A DNA stretch of 64,000 nucleotides from Eumeta japonica (Eukaryota; Arthropoda; Insecta; Lepidoptera; Psychidae), in contig BGZK01001247.1 in NCBI GenBank assembly GCA_005406025.1, positions 1-64,000 of the forward strand, read 5' to 3'. The notes beneath the pieces are model-generated. The model had not been told where the DNA came from. It ran no database searches and saw only the letters and a list, made by a program, of their open reading frames with translations. A program made the translations under genes and the position numbers. This document shows, one piece after another, positions 45,685 through 57,350 of this stretch (its first letter is position 1; each line of letters starts with the position of its first letter).

Positions 45685-46065
45685 TTATGGTACGAAGATG
45701 TCTACTTTCGGATTGGTTCGACATACGTAAAGGGCTCTTTTACATAACCTTCTGTCAGAAGTCCGTATTGTCATCAAGCTGCAGAGGGCGCGATGGCGAG
45801 TAGAAAGTAGCGAGTAGAGTCTACAGAAATCGATGGCGTTGTTGTCAGCATGGCGTATGCGCAAGTCGTTAGGACAATGGTCGCTTTTGTAACCGCACGA
45901 CACGTTATCGTCGCCGTCGACGTCCACGTTAAAGTCCATTTTATAATTTTCACGAGGACGTCCACGGCACATCCTCTTATACCGTGACGGTATTGCAGAC
46001 GTCCGGCTTCCCTTTAAAACTGTCGCGGTACTTTTGCAATGTTGTGGGCAGCTACAAAGATCCAT
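45685..46065 (-). CDS. 126-codon ORF, unassigned
   Basis: The longest open frame of mixed composition in the window after the 28.8-kb fragment and the hexamer-derived ORF. It starts MDLCSCPQHCKSTATVLKG and contains an acidic patch DFNVDVDGDDNVSCGY and eight or more cysteines. A second frame (45774-45965) on the same strand is also open, and the patch is GC-balanced, so chance is a serious alternative. No domain could be assigned; the Cys-rich start does not fit any family with confidence. It is convergent with the small ORF at 45553, whose stop is 7 bp away. Confidence 0.2.
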   Translation of the reverse strand: MDLCSCPQHCKSTATVLKGSRTSAIPSRYKRMCRGRPRENYKMDFNVDVDGDDNVSCGYKSDHCPNDLRIRHADNNAIDFCRLYSLLSTRHRALCSLMTIRTSDRRLCKRALYVCRTNPKVDIFVP

Positions 46066-46689
46066 GTTGATGTGTGAGTGTGTCCACGTGTCCTAATTAT
46101 GTTGTGTTGTTTGTGACACAGAGCGAAGGCTTTAACATAAAATCTTCACAAGGCGGATTTTATGTTAATTCCTAAGAATAATAATTTATTCAACATCTAT
46201 TATTACGCATGCCTCTCATTTAAGCGCTCGCCGGATTAGCATTGACTTAACATCTTGAAAAGCAAATCAAACATGCGAAATCTTTACAGCCAAATTTTTC
46301 GTATAGAATCATTATGTAAACACGACAACCTATTTATAGCCTGTCCACGAACATGATTGTGATCGATTTCAAAGTATCTGTCACGTGTTAGCACACAGGA
46401 GGGTCACTCAATTACAGCTGTATTAAAAATACAGTTGCAAACAATAACCTAACGTAATAGGATTCTCTGATTAGCTTCTAAATAATAAATTATAATTCAC
46501 AAAGCATTGTAAATAACCTTAATTCGTCTATTTAGTGAATTCTCATCTCATCATGTCTATGAGAGAATTTTCTTAAATTAATTTCACTTCCAGTAAATAT
46601 ACTTACAGCGTAATTAATACCTAAGTTTGTATGTTGTTTTATTACCATGTAATCAATTAAAATTGATGTATAGAAAAATAATATATAAC

Positions 46690-47093
46690 ATAAACCCACG
46701 CCCGTTCCTCAGAAGGGTAGGCAGAGATTAGATTTCTCCGTTACAATTTTTGCATATCTTTCTTTGTTGCTGACATCCATCAATTTCTTATGCAAGCTCG
46801 TCAATTGTGGGTGCTTAGGATTTGGCCCTTTTTTTAATATGCCACCAATTCGGTCTGCATAGGATTTCCTAGGGCGACCCTTGCCGACCTTTCCATAGCA
46901 CGCGTTCTTCTATGGATTTGCTTTGTCAGTCTGCTTTTATTCATCCTTTCCAAACGGCCAAACCACCGCAACATAACCTTTTCTGCTATATTCACTAATG
47001 ATGCTTTTAAAACAAAACCGCTTTCTAACACCACTTATCCTACATCTATCTTTCAAGACTGTCCTATGCCACGCAGAAATCGCATCCTCATTG
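46690..47093 (-). pseudogene. LINE reverse-transcriptase ORF C-terminal relic
   Basis: Minus-strand reading gives MRMRFLRGIGQS, a stop, then VLESGFVLKASLVNIAEKV, VMLRWFGRLERMNKSRLTKQ, a frameshift, then CYGKVGKGRPRKSYADRIGG, ILKKGPNPKHPQLTSLHKKL, MDVSNKERYAKIVTEKSN and LCLPF. LRWFGRLERM followed by KGRPRKSYAD is typical of the end of lepidopteran non-LTR reverse-transcriptase ORFs as I remember them; the clade is not certain. At least two stops and one frameshift make it dead, and the endonuclease and catalytic RT parts are absent (5' truncation). It ends near GGGTTTATGTTATATATTAT. Copies of the same tail lie at 15305 and 57197. Confidence 0.75.
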
Positions 47094-47858
47094 CATTGAA
47101 AGAAAAACTTTTTCGTAAAATTGAAATATTACGTAGCACACGATTTGAATGTTAAAAAAAAAAGGGAATGTATATTAGAAATAATTTTTGAATTATTATA
47201 TTTTACACACGTTTGTGGTTTATCAATACTATATATGATGATAATGTGTACAAATACAAGTACAATCGAAATTGGAGCGAGAATAGTAAAGGAGTGCTAG
47301 TGGTAGCTCACTTTGTTCAAAAAATTTGCAGTACAGCCCAACGCTTTGCTCTTCGTAAATTGCAACCTGTCAGATAAGATCGAATACAGTAACGATTATC
47401 ACCTCATCTAAAATATAATACAAATTTTTATTTCACGCGACCATTTTGCGCGTGCATCATTTATTTATTTAATTATCGCGTAATAAGTTACGTAAGCATC
47501 AAATGCATCGGTTATGTAATGCCGTTTCAACGCAGCGCCGGTCACTTGCAGCTAAGCGATACCGATGGGAATCCACAAAACAATAGTAGTATCACATATT
47601 AACGTGCGAATCAGTGAAGGCAATTTAGCAACGACTCGAAAGGTTAATAGAACTACTTCAAATGCTAACAATAATAAATAAATGCTAATGACTTTTTCAA
47701 TACGAACGAGATTTACATATATATGCTTATTCGATCATTAATATAACAACGTACTTACAATGAAGATGGTAATTACTTGATTTCTATAGAAAGAGAAAGT
47801 TAAGTGTTGTGTCAGAATTTAATTTCTTACGTCATTGTTGAAGCACACCTTCCGACTA
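47094..47858. other. no gene seen
   Basis: AT-rich; no supported feature. Confidence 0.45.
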
Positions 47859-47905
47859 TAGTTTATTTCAGATTGAGGGCTTGCATCTGGCATTCCACGC
47901 TGATC

Positions 47906-48422
47906 CTATAACAAGGGTCGGTCACTGCTGATGACTATCTGTGAGCATTCAAGGACAGCATCGGGGATCGTCTTCACGTGCTGGTCGAGGCAAAAAGCGC
48001 GTACTTTGACTTCGCTAGAAGTTACAAATTCATCGATCAATTCGACCGTGGTCAAGTTTGAACCCTGTATCGACCGGTTCGAAGGTGCTATTTTTAAAAA
48101 TTCAACCTCTTCCACACCGCTGTTAAGAGAAAACGTCGATAACTTGAATTTTACGATCTTTCTTATACCATTCTACAATTTATATATTTTGTGGTACATC
48201 TGCCCGATTATGCTAACACGATAGCATTGTAGAAATCGAGGCATCGTCGTCGACACGACGCGGATGTGATATGTACCGAAATTGGTATCGGGCTGCCACG
48301 GAAGAAATCGACAGCGATAATATAACGGCAACGTTTTTTTTTGTCGGCAACTTTGTCGCGCTTGCGTCGTTTGTTTAAACAAGTACGCAGATACGGATTC
48401 ACAAAAGACGAAATCGAGTCAT
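47906..48422 (-). pseudogene. coding-like block with one in-frame stop, unassigned
   Basis: One minus-strand frame is open from about 48422 down to 47906 apart from a single TAG near 48174. The downstream part reads LNSGVEEVEFLKIAPSNRSI and VELIDEFVTSSEVKVRAFCL, then DQHVKTIPDAVLECSQIVIS. Codons are mixed and acidic/basic residues alternate as in real proteins. TTGTAG at the stop could instead be a splice acceptor, making 47906-48173 an exon. The plus strand of the same stretch also has coding-like frames (for example KDSIGDRLHVLVEAKSAYFD), so the coding strand is not settled. No family recognised. Confidence 0.25.
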
Positions 48423-48441
48423 TAAAGGGTTAAGTGAAAAA

Positions 48442-48672
48442 TTAGGTAGTCGCTATATTAAGCGAAGCTTTAAATAGCTTTCGTCGCACTGTGCCGAAAT
48501 GAAGTTCGCTTTGCATAATGACAGAAAGTAGGACGTTCATGATGAATTCACATAAATACGGAACGATATCGTGTCTGATTCGCTTCAATTGTACAGCATA
48601 ATACGAGAAATGCGCTCGATTCTGATTCGGATCTGAGTCGACTTCATTTGAGTTAGCATAATTGAACTGCAA
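48442..48672 (-). CDS. 76-codon ORF adjoining the coding-like block
   Basis: It starts MQFNYANSNEVDSDPNQNRA and ends EL HFGTVRRKLFKASL. It lies immediately upstream (minus strand) of the 47906-48422 block with balanced composition. It may belong to the same decayed gene or be a chance frame; nothing is recognised. Confidence 0.15.
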   Translation of the reverse strand: MQFNYANSNEVDSDPNQNRAHFSYYAVQLKRIRHDIVPYLCEFIMNVLLSVIMQSELHFGTVRRKLFKASLNIATT

Positions 48673-48947
48673 TTTCGTTACTCAATCAATGTGTAACAAC
48701 CCAGTACTGGGCGCTGTGCGTGTTGGATACTACGAACGTCCGCAAAAACTGATTAAAGTTCACCTGATATATAGATTTCAATATGACGATTTTTTTCATC
48801 CTTAAGCCGAAAACTGATAGTTGATATCTTCAATGTATTCATGTGAGTTGGAATAAATTGACCAAGTGCGTGTAAAACTAGCACATGAAAAATTTTGTAC
48901 CGCCATATTGTATTGTGTAAGATGTTAATTCGCGGAAAATCCATAAT

Positions 48948-49463
48948 AGACGCTTGCCTGCAACATGCATTAACATGCAACATGCAACCAACATGTTAAT
49001 AATATTAACATTTATAAATCGCCATTACTGGACGCTTGCATGTAACTATTTGGGTAATGGTTGGTGATGGTTAGTCTGTGACATTTGACAGGCATGTCTA
49101 TTAGTGGTGGTCTGTGGCTGCTGGTAAGGACGCTTTCGTCGCCTTTTGACCATTGCATGACAGCGGTTCACTTAATCAGGTTGTGTTGGTTGTTTTTAAC
49201 ACTCCTTATACCCTGGTGGATGTGAATGTCTGCAATTTTCTGAGGATGTGCCTGGTTGCCATGAAAAGTACGTAGAAATTATCATTATAACGATTAGCGG
49301 ACTAATTATGTAAAAAAATTAACACTTGCTTAGGTGTTCGATATCTGTCAATTCTCTGGAATCAATATTCAATCCTTTGGATAGAGATTCGTAGTGGAGG
49401 CAGATTCGAGGGTCAGCGGTGGGTTGCATGTTGCATGCTAATGCATGTTGCAGGCAAACGTCT
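48948..49463. mobile_element. 516-bp foldback element with 42-bp inverted ends
   Basis: The left arm 48948-48989 (AGACGCTTGCCTGCAACATG...) and right arm 49422-49463 are complementary over 42 bp with two mismatches. The arms are built of repeated CAACATGCA steps. A third partial copy of the end (GGACGCTTGCATGTAAC) lies just inside at 49029. No ORF above 60 codons is present. Size and long inverted ends suit a non-autonomous DNA transposon or foldback element. No target-site duplication is obvious. Confidence 0.7.
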
Positions 49464-49780
49464 GTACCGCTATACAAAATTTAACATTACATATTTTTTT
49501 AAAGTAATTAAGTAAAAAAATAAGAGAGGTGGTATAGCAATGTGTCATTGTTCGTGAAGATCTGTAAAGTAATTGTCTAATTACATCCGCAAATACCTGT
49601 ACGGCAATATACTGGTATTTTTTTTTGTTTGTTGTTTTGCTTAAGAGTATGTATTACAGTTATACTGATTAGACATTTGTATTTATTGCCATTATTTATA
49701 TTATCCCGAAAAAAAAATAGGTATCAAGGGCGACTAATTTCAAGTATCGAATTATGTATTATGGTTGGTTCAAAAGTTAC
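49464..49780. other. no gene seen
   Basis: AT-rich; T-runs at 49618-49627. Confidence 0.45.
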
Positions 49781-49784
49781 AACC

Positions 49785-49860
49785 CTGTGACAGACGGACG
49801 TACAAGCAACGCATCCTTAGTAATAGGGTCCGTTGGGACCTTTTACATATGGAACCCTAA
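49785..49860 (+). mobile_element. GACAGACGGACG...GGAACCCTAA repeat tail
   Basis: CTGTGACAGACGGACGTACA, CCTTAGTAATAGGGTCCG and ACATATGGAACCCTAAAG are in the same order as 44886-44962. Confidence 0.6.
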
Positions 49861-52645
49861 AGACATACAGCGGTGCAGCCTATCTTCGCTATAATCCGTA
49901 CTCCCTGCATCCCAGGCAGTTTGCTAAAAAACATCCTATCACTGTTTACAATCTGTATATCTATTTATAAACAGTTTATTAGACAGCCAAATCTATCGTT
50001 AAAGGCTTACACTTCGAACCTTGCATTGCTCGAATACAATACGAGTAGGAAGGCTGAAAACGCAATTAGATTTTCATAAGTCCCGTTAAAGAAATATGAA
50101 CCGTAACGACGGATGCCGTAGATTTTAAATGTGTAAAAAATTCGAATTACGTCGTTTTAACTTTCAAAAGTGTCGCGATTCGAAAGGCCGAGCTGTAGCA
50201 AATCGCAGTCTCGTTTTTCAATTGAAGTATTCACAGATGAATCGAAAGTACTAGAATTGGTATTATCATTATTTGGCACGGGAACGGTGTCGGCGCAGCG
50301 GCCGTCGGCGCGTGACGGCGCGGGCGACGGGCGGGGGACGGCGGAGGCGCCTGCGCGGGCGCAGGGAAACGACCGGGTTTTCGCTACGCTTTCGCGGCAC
50401 ACGGAACTTATGTTTCTCTTATTATTCCCCATAAATGGAATTTCGACATGGGAATTTACAATTTTAATAATTAATAGTTTTGTTGGAATCAATAGACGTA
50501 AGATATAGCAATCTTTGTATGACCGCAGAACAAGTAATAGGTAACGTATGCCACTAAACAGATAGTTGAAGATAGCTGAGATCTGTTTATATAGTACAGA
50601 AACTATAGGTACATGTTAAAATCCTTACAGTCAGTCCAAACAGTTGTAGTGATTTTGTACAAACATCTACATACAACATTTTTTCTTTTAATATCATTAA
50701 TATTACAAAAAGAAATAATTGACTTTAACTAAATAAAATTGATATTATTGATTTGTATCTCGAGTCAGCTTTAGACCATAATATCTATTATGCTAGTTAA
50801 ACTTGAGAAATATTAGATAATTATTAGAATTTAATAATTAAAATACTGCTAACAGTGCCTACATTTGTATTGCATATACCAGCATGTACGTTAAATTAAC
50901 ATTACATCCGATAACTTGCACTCATTAAAATATTAATAAAACAAATTGAATAATAGTCAGCAAGAAAATCACGTTAGTCCTAATTACTACTGCCTACTTC
51001 ATAAAAACGCGACTGTATAGAGCATACATATAGTTGGTATTAGCGACAAAGTTACCAAGTTCCATCTCAGTAAATGTTATTACATTTTAGTCAATTACCT
51101 GTCAATCCGTTCAAACCTTAATTACTGAGTTATGTGTACTTCGTGATTATTGTTATATGTGACGAAATTTCTAAATTCCATACACGTTAGTGAGGCCGAC
51201 CACTTTACATTAAGTACTGTGTAATAATTTAAAACTTCGTCGCAATTTATCATACTTCATATTCACATACGACTCAAAATATAGTCGAATTCGAAATATG
51301 TAATTGTATTGACACGTTTTTTGATACAATTACATTTCAATAATTAACGGGAAAGCGTTCATTGGCAACTACCGCCCTTCATCACGTCGTTATCGAATTA
51401 AAAGTCCCCATTCTCGTATACAACTACGCGTTCTCATCACGCAACCGTCCATCTCGTTCTATGCGCTTAATTGTCGTTTAGTTAAATCATCACTTAATCG
51501 CCAGCAGTAAAACAATCAGTCGGGTGTACCTCCCGGCTCAGCGCTCGGCCTCAACTACGGCGCCCTGCGACGGCGCTCCGCCGGCGGCCTTCAACAGCAC
51601 ACGAACTTGACCCCGCCGCGGTCACTCAGTTATTTACTCCGGTGTGCCCGTATCGGCTACCCACTCGGCGATGCGCGAACTCGCTACGTAAATACCGGTT
51701 GTCGGTAGGTTTTTCGATGCTGTCCGTACGACCGGATCGCCTCTATTTTAGCGATCGAAGGGGTGCGTATACTAGTCTCTTTAATTGTACTAATGAGGTT
51801 ATATATCTTGGATATGTATTGAAACTCGTAAATATTAATTTCGTTTAAATTAACAGTCTGTCTGTCACACATCTATGTGGGTAATTTTCCGTTTCATTTT
51901 CTTTTATTCACGGATTTCGATCACACCTAAAGCCACTGATAGTAATATTTTATTTGCACTCGCTTTCTCTCTTTCTTCGTATTTAACTAAGTAGGTATTA
52001 TTTTGAAAAGTGCACTTTCGTAATTCTGATATAGAAGTAACAACATGTGAAAAATACATATATTATACAGTTCCAAATATAGAAACGAAATAGGTTAAAG
52101 TTTTTGAAGAAAAAAAGTTTGGAGACATTTTGAGAAATAACAGTTAAACCTGTAGAACAGGCCAAAAAAAGCAACATTTTAAGTGATAACCAATTATTTA
52201 ATAAAAGTAGTTATTAAGACTTTCTTATATATATATAATTTAAACACTCACGCATCAATTCAAAACGAAGACAGTACGATAAGAATATAGCCTTCACTAG
52301 TAGCCACCAAGCAAGTAGCCCATACATCATTCCCATACATACCGTTGTGTATAAAAGTTAAACATTTAAATATACATTTTCGACAATATCATTGTTTTAC
52401 GATCTGCTACTATTTTGTCGTTGAGCGAACTAATTACATAATGAACAATTATTCTGAAAGTATTAAGTTCAATGACCTTATTTTGTACATTTTAACTACC
52501 ATTAAAAACTATTTTATTACGTAATTTTCCTGATAAACGTAGATGTATAATTAATGACCATGAACATTGTGCTGCTACTGTGGTTTCGTATACGTTTCGT
52601 TAATTTATTACGATTTTATTAAAATATTCGTTAATAACAGATAAA
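49861..52645. other. no gene seen; GC islands
   Basis: A strong GC island at 50272-50375 (GGCGCAGCGGCCGTCGGCGC) is spanned by 111-112-codon frames on both strands, which is expected of such composition. A second GC patch lies at 51530-51625. The remainder is AT-rich. Confidence 0.4.
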
Positions 52646-52648
52646 AAG

Positions 52649-53027
52649 TTGGTTGTGTGTAAAGTCAGTTTACGAGCAATAATTTTACGTGATAACGTCA
52701 TAAGAAAACATTGATGAAAAATTGCATAATTTTATGAATTGAATTGAATTATTATCACTTGCCGTAGTTGTTGTCGTAATAAACAACGGAAACCACATTA
52801 ACTTTTTACCTCACTTTATAAACAATTGACAAAACAGTTCACGTGTAGGTTGTGTGCGGCCGCTATTTCTCTTCTACTCGGACGCATCGTCCGCTGGAGT
52901 GGAAGAGAGATCGCTTGTTCCGCGCTCTCGCTCGCACGCTCCGCTCAGGCGGAACGCGACAATGAGTCATGCTTTTTCGTGCGTGCAGCCGGCGTTCATC
53001 GATTTATAAGACGTTATCACGTCAAAA
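52649..53027 (+). mobile_element. family A hairpin-ended element, copy 3
   Basis: It starts TTGGTTGTGTGTAAAGTCAG, with GTAAA/TTTAC still able to pair around a changed loop, and ends ATAAGACGTTATCACGTCAA. It closely matches copy 2 at 18816-19215. A non-ATG frame equivalent to the one in copy 2 is open here (LTKQFTCRLCAAAISLLLG) for about 67 codons with around ten substitutions. Confidence 0.75.
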
Positions 53028-54625
53028 GTATTACTTTTTTAAAATAACAGGTCGGATCTCGATAAGGTTTCGGCCGCATTTAAAATACAGCTTTATCCCA
53101 TCACGAAAATATAGAAAAATATTGCCACGAGTAGACCGACGGATAGGCGAGTACGCCGTCGGCGATAATTTTACCTCATGATAATTTGGTCGAGTGTGGG
53201 CGTTATCGCAGGCGCTTTTATTAACTTCCCACCGGAGTTTCCAAGTTTTTCGCGTTCGCCGAATGAAAATTTGGACAAAGTCTACCGCACTCCTATGTCG
53301 CTCGTCTCATGGCGTTCTTGATGGTTGTAGTCTGATCCTTGTACGCCATTATAACGATGTCATCGTTTGATGTGACTTGTTGTATAATAGTACGAAATAC
53401 CTTTTAATGGCACCACACTAAGTTAGGTTTCAGTTAAAAAGTAAAGAATGACACTTTAAATTTTTGTATGTAAAAACAAACCTAAAACCAGACAGCTACT
53501 AGTCGAAATTGCACGGTTGTTGTTTAATACTTATTCAGATTTGATATTTATATGTATTAAATAGAGCATGTTCATGAAGACTATTAAATTTAGACAATAT
53601 TGAATGACAGTGCGAGTAAATAGCACCCATTTTCGCGTTGTGTAATATTTATTATATCGTATTTATTAAAATGGGATCCTACCTTTTTGCACTACAGTAT
53701 TACTTATCTAATAACCCGATAATTTACTAAAACAAACAAACAAACTACGTCTTACATACAATCTTTGCGATTTTTGCAGTACTCGGAAGTTTTTAAAAAT
53801 ATATTGAAGCACAGCGATTTCAAAGCGTTTTTTAAGGCAACGTTTATAGAAAATACTTTGAAAAAACTGTCTTTTAGTTTTATTCTAACACTTCAAACTA
53901 GCTGTATAAATTTTATTTGTAATTCATGTCTGTAATCAAACTACTAATGTTCATAACTGTCCTAAGTTTCAAACTATCAACAAACAGACAGTCTTCACGA
54001 TATACTGCCATGACAAAATTGTATACAAGCGAAAAAGTGTCGAGGCGGTTCCGTAATCCTTTTGGTTTTTCAACGTCGAATAGGGAACGCTAACACTTAA
54101 AATACTCTACGACTACGAACCTTAAGTGTACCATCGCTTGGGTACAAACTAGGCCGTTTGTACGTCTAAATTTATTTGGTAGTCGCACACAGAAACGGGC
54201 CTCGCCCCTTATGAGGTTCGTCTGCAACTCCGCCGGAAGGGCAATGAATAGTAATGAATACGGAGTTAATTAACTGTTAATGACATTTCCTTTAACTAAA
54301 CTAAAAGAGCTCGGGATGTCTGCGAAATTTCGTGTACGTTGACGAAGTTTTGATAATAAACCACAAGGTAAAATCGAATTTCCTGTTTATTTTCGCAGTA
54401 TATTTTGACCTTCAATAAAGTTGAGATTTGAAAATTTTCAGTTACCTTCAGTCACTTTTATAATTCTATTTCGATTGAATCCAAGATTTTAAATGAATTA
54501 ACCTATGTTATTTATTTAGAAGCAAAATTCAAATTTTTATTGAGTCATTTCTGAATAATCTATAGAATCAAGTGATTCTTTTTACAGAATTAAGTAGTAA
54601 GAAAACGTATGTCTTATATTAATTT
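53028..54625. other. no gene seen; repeat scrap
   Basis: Mixed composition to about 53350, then AT-rich. ACAAACAGACAGTC at 53981 and GGCGGTTCCGTAATCC near 54045 look like a decayed CGGAACCC-type repeat. Confidence 0.4.
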
Positions 54626-54629
54626 AAAT

Positions 54630-54905
54630 TTAATCAAATCTTTCTAATCCGATTCCAATACCTGTTTCATGGTCAAGGCAATCACAATTTGGTACATGAC
54701 CTTGATCACCATCATCATAATAAATTTCTACATCGTTGGTATAATTTATTGTATTGACGCAAAATCACTTTGATGTTTCAACTCATTTTTTGCCCAAACT
54801 GGTATAAGAGGCTGTTGTTCCACATGTTACTTTTTTCTTTTTGCAACGAAGACAATTTCAATATGTGGTTCGTTTAAAGCAATATCACTCGGTTGTATAA
54901 AAATG
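54630..54905 (-). pseudogene. decayed coding-like segment, unassigned
   Basis: Minus-strand reading gives IQPSDIALNEPHIEIVFVAK, a stop, HVEQQPLIPVWAKNELKHQS, a frameshift, then NTINYTNDVEIYYDDGDQGH and VPNCDCLDHETGIGIGLERF ending D and a TAA stop. These three pieces in order read like one acidic protein C-terminus with a Cys-Asp cluster. No family is recognised. An internal stop and a frameshift within 90 codons mean it is either a relic or a chance reading. Confidence 0.25.
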
Positions 54906-57190
54906 TTTATTTTCGTTCGTTTTTTGTGTCTGACTTAAATATACAAAAATTCATATCAACATTCTGTACGAGTAACCTACAGACCATAGGTATTTCAAAT
55001 ACCTATCAAGAAGATAACCACAGAGTTAGTATCTTGGTCCCTTACTTTATGATGAAAATTATAGCCTCTAGATTCAATAATAATGAACGAACACCTTATG
55101 ACTGTGATGCATTACTTCATAAAATAACGTATTTTTTTTCTGGTTAAATTACATTTTGTTTTAAAACTGTACTTTTTTAATATAGATAGTATCATACCAT
55201 AATATGATGAAAAGAGTTTATGACAAAATCTTGTATTTTGCTTACTTCTTGCTGATTGGCTCTGTTAGGTTGTTACAAGCCCATATTATCTTTGCATCGA
55301 TAGGTTTATTTGTAAATTTTTTACTTAAAAAATAATTTAAGTTGACAAATTAGTTTTCGGTGTATGACATGGGATACGTGAAAATATTAACAAACAATGT
55401 GTACGATTTGGTATTTATTTTACACATCACACAATCATCGTATAATAATACTAATTTCCCCAACTTCACTATTAATGTAAAATAACTTTTCCGCTTACAT
55501 ATTATATTGGAAAATATTCGTAAATATTAGAAAATATGCGTTCATTCTAGTCCATTTTTGTACACTTGTACATTGACGTGTTTGAGATTAGTACAAATAT
55601 TGAAATTTTAATAAATCTAGTTAGTCGACTGAAAAAAATTTGGTCTGGTCTAACTACATTCGGTAAACCATATTCAGCAGAAGGCACCGATACCTCACAG
55701 TTCTTCCGCCATACAAGCTATCTGTTTGCCCTCAGGCCTCAGGGCCCCACGTCACAAACGTCACCAGAACATCCTTATTCTTCTCGTTCTCTTATCGTTC
55801 TAGAAGTAGAATCATTTCAAATCCGCTAATAAAGAACAGCACGCATTATCCGCCGGCGCCGGCAGCCCGCATGAAGCGCGAACAGGTTCGGAAATCCTAA
55901 GTACAACGACCCCCGAAAAACAAGTTTATTAGCTAACATTACCTTACACGGCGCGTTTTTAAACATTACACCAGGAAAAACTGGCAATGCGTAGATTTAA
56001 TCCGAATTTAATAAGAAATACAATAAAAATCTTAGATGAGAAATTTTGACGCGAATTTTCAATACACGTGCCGTGGACAACCACACGCAGTCATCCCGTT
56101 AGCCAACGCTAACTGACCGCCGGACCGCCGATGCGACCAGATATTTTATTCTATAACTAGCTCTCGCTCGAGGCTCCGCCCGCGTGGACGTGAGATGAAT
56201 CCCTGCAACTTTTACATTGACCGATGATGTTATTTCCGTTACGATTTCGAGCCCGGTCGTGTTCTCGTCTCGATCTTTAAAGGTATAATAATAAAAAAAG
56301 TATAACGTGACGAGAAACCATGCACGCAGGGAATTATAAAATAATTTCGTATATTCAGTAACAGTTCCCGGTTTAGAAGAGTAAACCGGTTTCTAGGTGG
56401 TGTAAAAACATTGAAAAATGCCCTATTTTTATTTAGAAGCTAGATCTCTCACAAGACCCTTATGAAAACCGTATTCAGTGCTGTAATTTTTGTATAACTT
56501 TGCGCGATCAAACATACTTACAGACAGGCAGACAAGAATGCTAAAAAATGATTCTTTTGCCTTCTGTTGCACTTGTAGAGAACATGCATAATAGTTTGTC
56601 ATAAATATTTTCAAATACAGAAATGGATTAGGTACAGTTTTATTATATATATAAATGGTAGTAAGTATTTTTATATTATATATGAGTAGTTTGGTAAAAT
56701 ATATACATATGTGCTTAAGAAGTTAGTTAGTAAATTTCTACAGCACAAGAAGTAATATTTCTCGGCGAATGCAATAACTACGTTACTGACATTGAACAAA
56801 TAGTTTATTGAAAGTATGATTTATAATTTGTAAAGAGGAATGCATGATAGGAATAACTTTTTACGTAACTCGTTTTCGACAATTTTACATGGGAAATGCA
56901 GATAGCTTGTTACTTTTCTTTTATAGTGCCTTTACAGCAAAATTTTGATCAGAAGTTAAGAGTAAATTTAGTTCTAGATCTTATGGCTTCTATGTATAAA
57001 CCATAAAAAAACCAAAATCCGGATACTTCGAGGTGGTTTTTCCATTATCATACTCCGCGTCAATGTTATATATAAACAACAGCGCGCATATTGACTTTGA
57101 TGCTCGCTTCTCGGTAGGCAAACGCACTACTACCATGTGGTACTTTGTCGATTAAGGTAAAAACTTAATATTCAAATCTTATGCAGACCA
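54906..57190. other. no gene seen
   Basis: AT-rich with a GC patch at 55845-55885. ORFs at 54893-55147 and 55566-55829 have no recognisable motif. Confidence 0.4.
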
Positions 57191-57194
57191 CATG

Positions 57195-57350
57195 GGTGGC
57201 ATATCAAAAAAAAGGCCAAATTTTAAGTAGCTACAAGCGACTAACTTGCATAAAACGTTTGATGGATGTCATAACAAGATAAAAATCGTACCGCATAGAA
57301 ATCTGTGGTCTCTGCCTACCCTTCTGGGATATACGCGTGAGTTTATAATA
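57195..57350 (+). pseudogene. LINE ORF 3' end, copy 3
   Basis: GGTGGCATATCAAAAAAAAG gives GGISKKRPNFK, a stop, LQATNLHKTFDGCHN, and then CTGTGGTCTCTGCCTACCCT. These correspond to GGILKKGPNPKHP...LHKKLMDV and CLPF of the 46690-47093 relic. It ends in TATAATAATAATAAA, a simple 3' tail. A truncated dead copy. Confidence 0.6.

Noticed and set aside
50157..50508. 111/112-codon overlapping ORFs on both strands
   Set aside because: They span a GC island where stop codons are rare; both strands being open argues against real coding, and no domain is recognisable.
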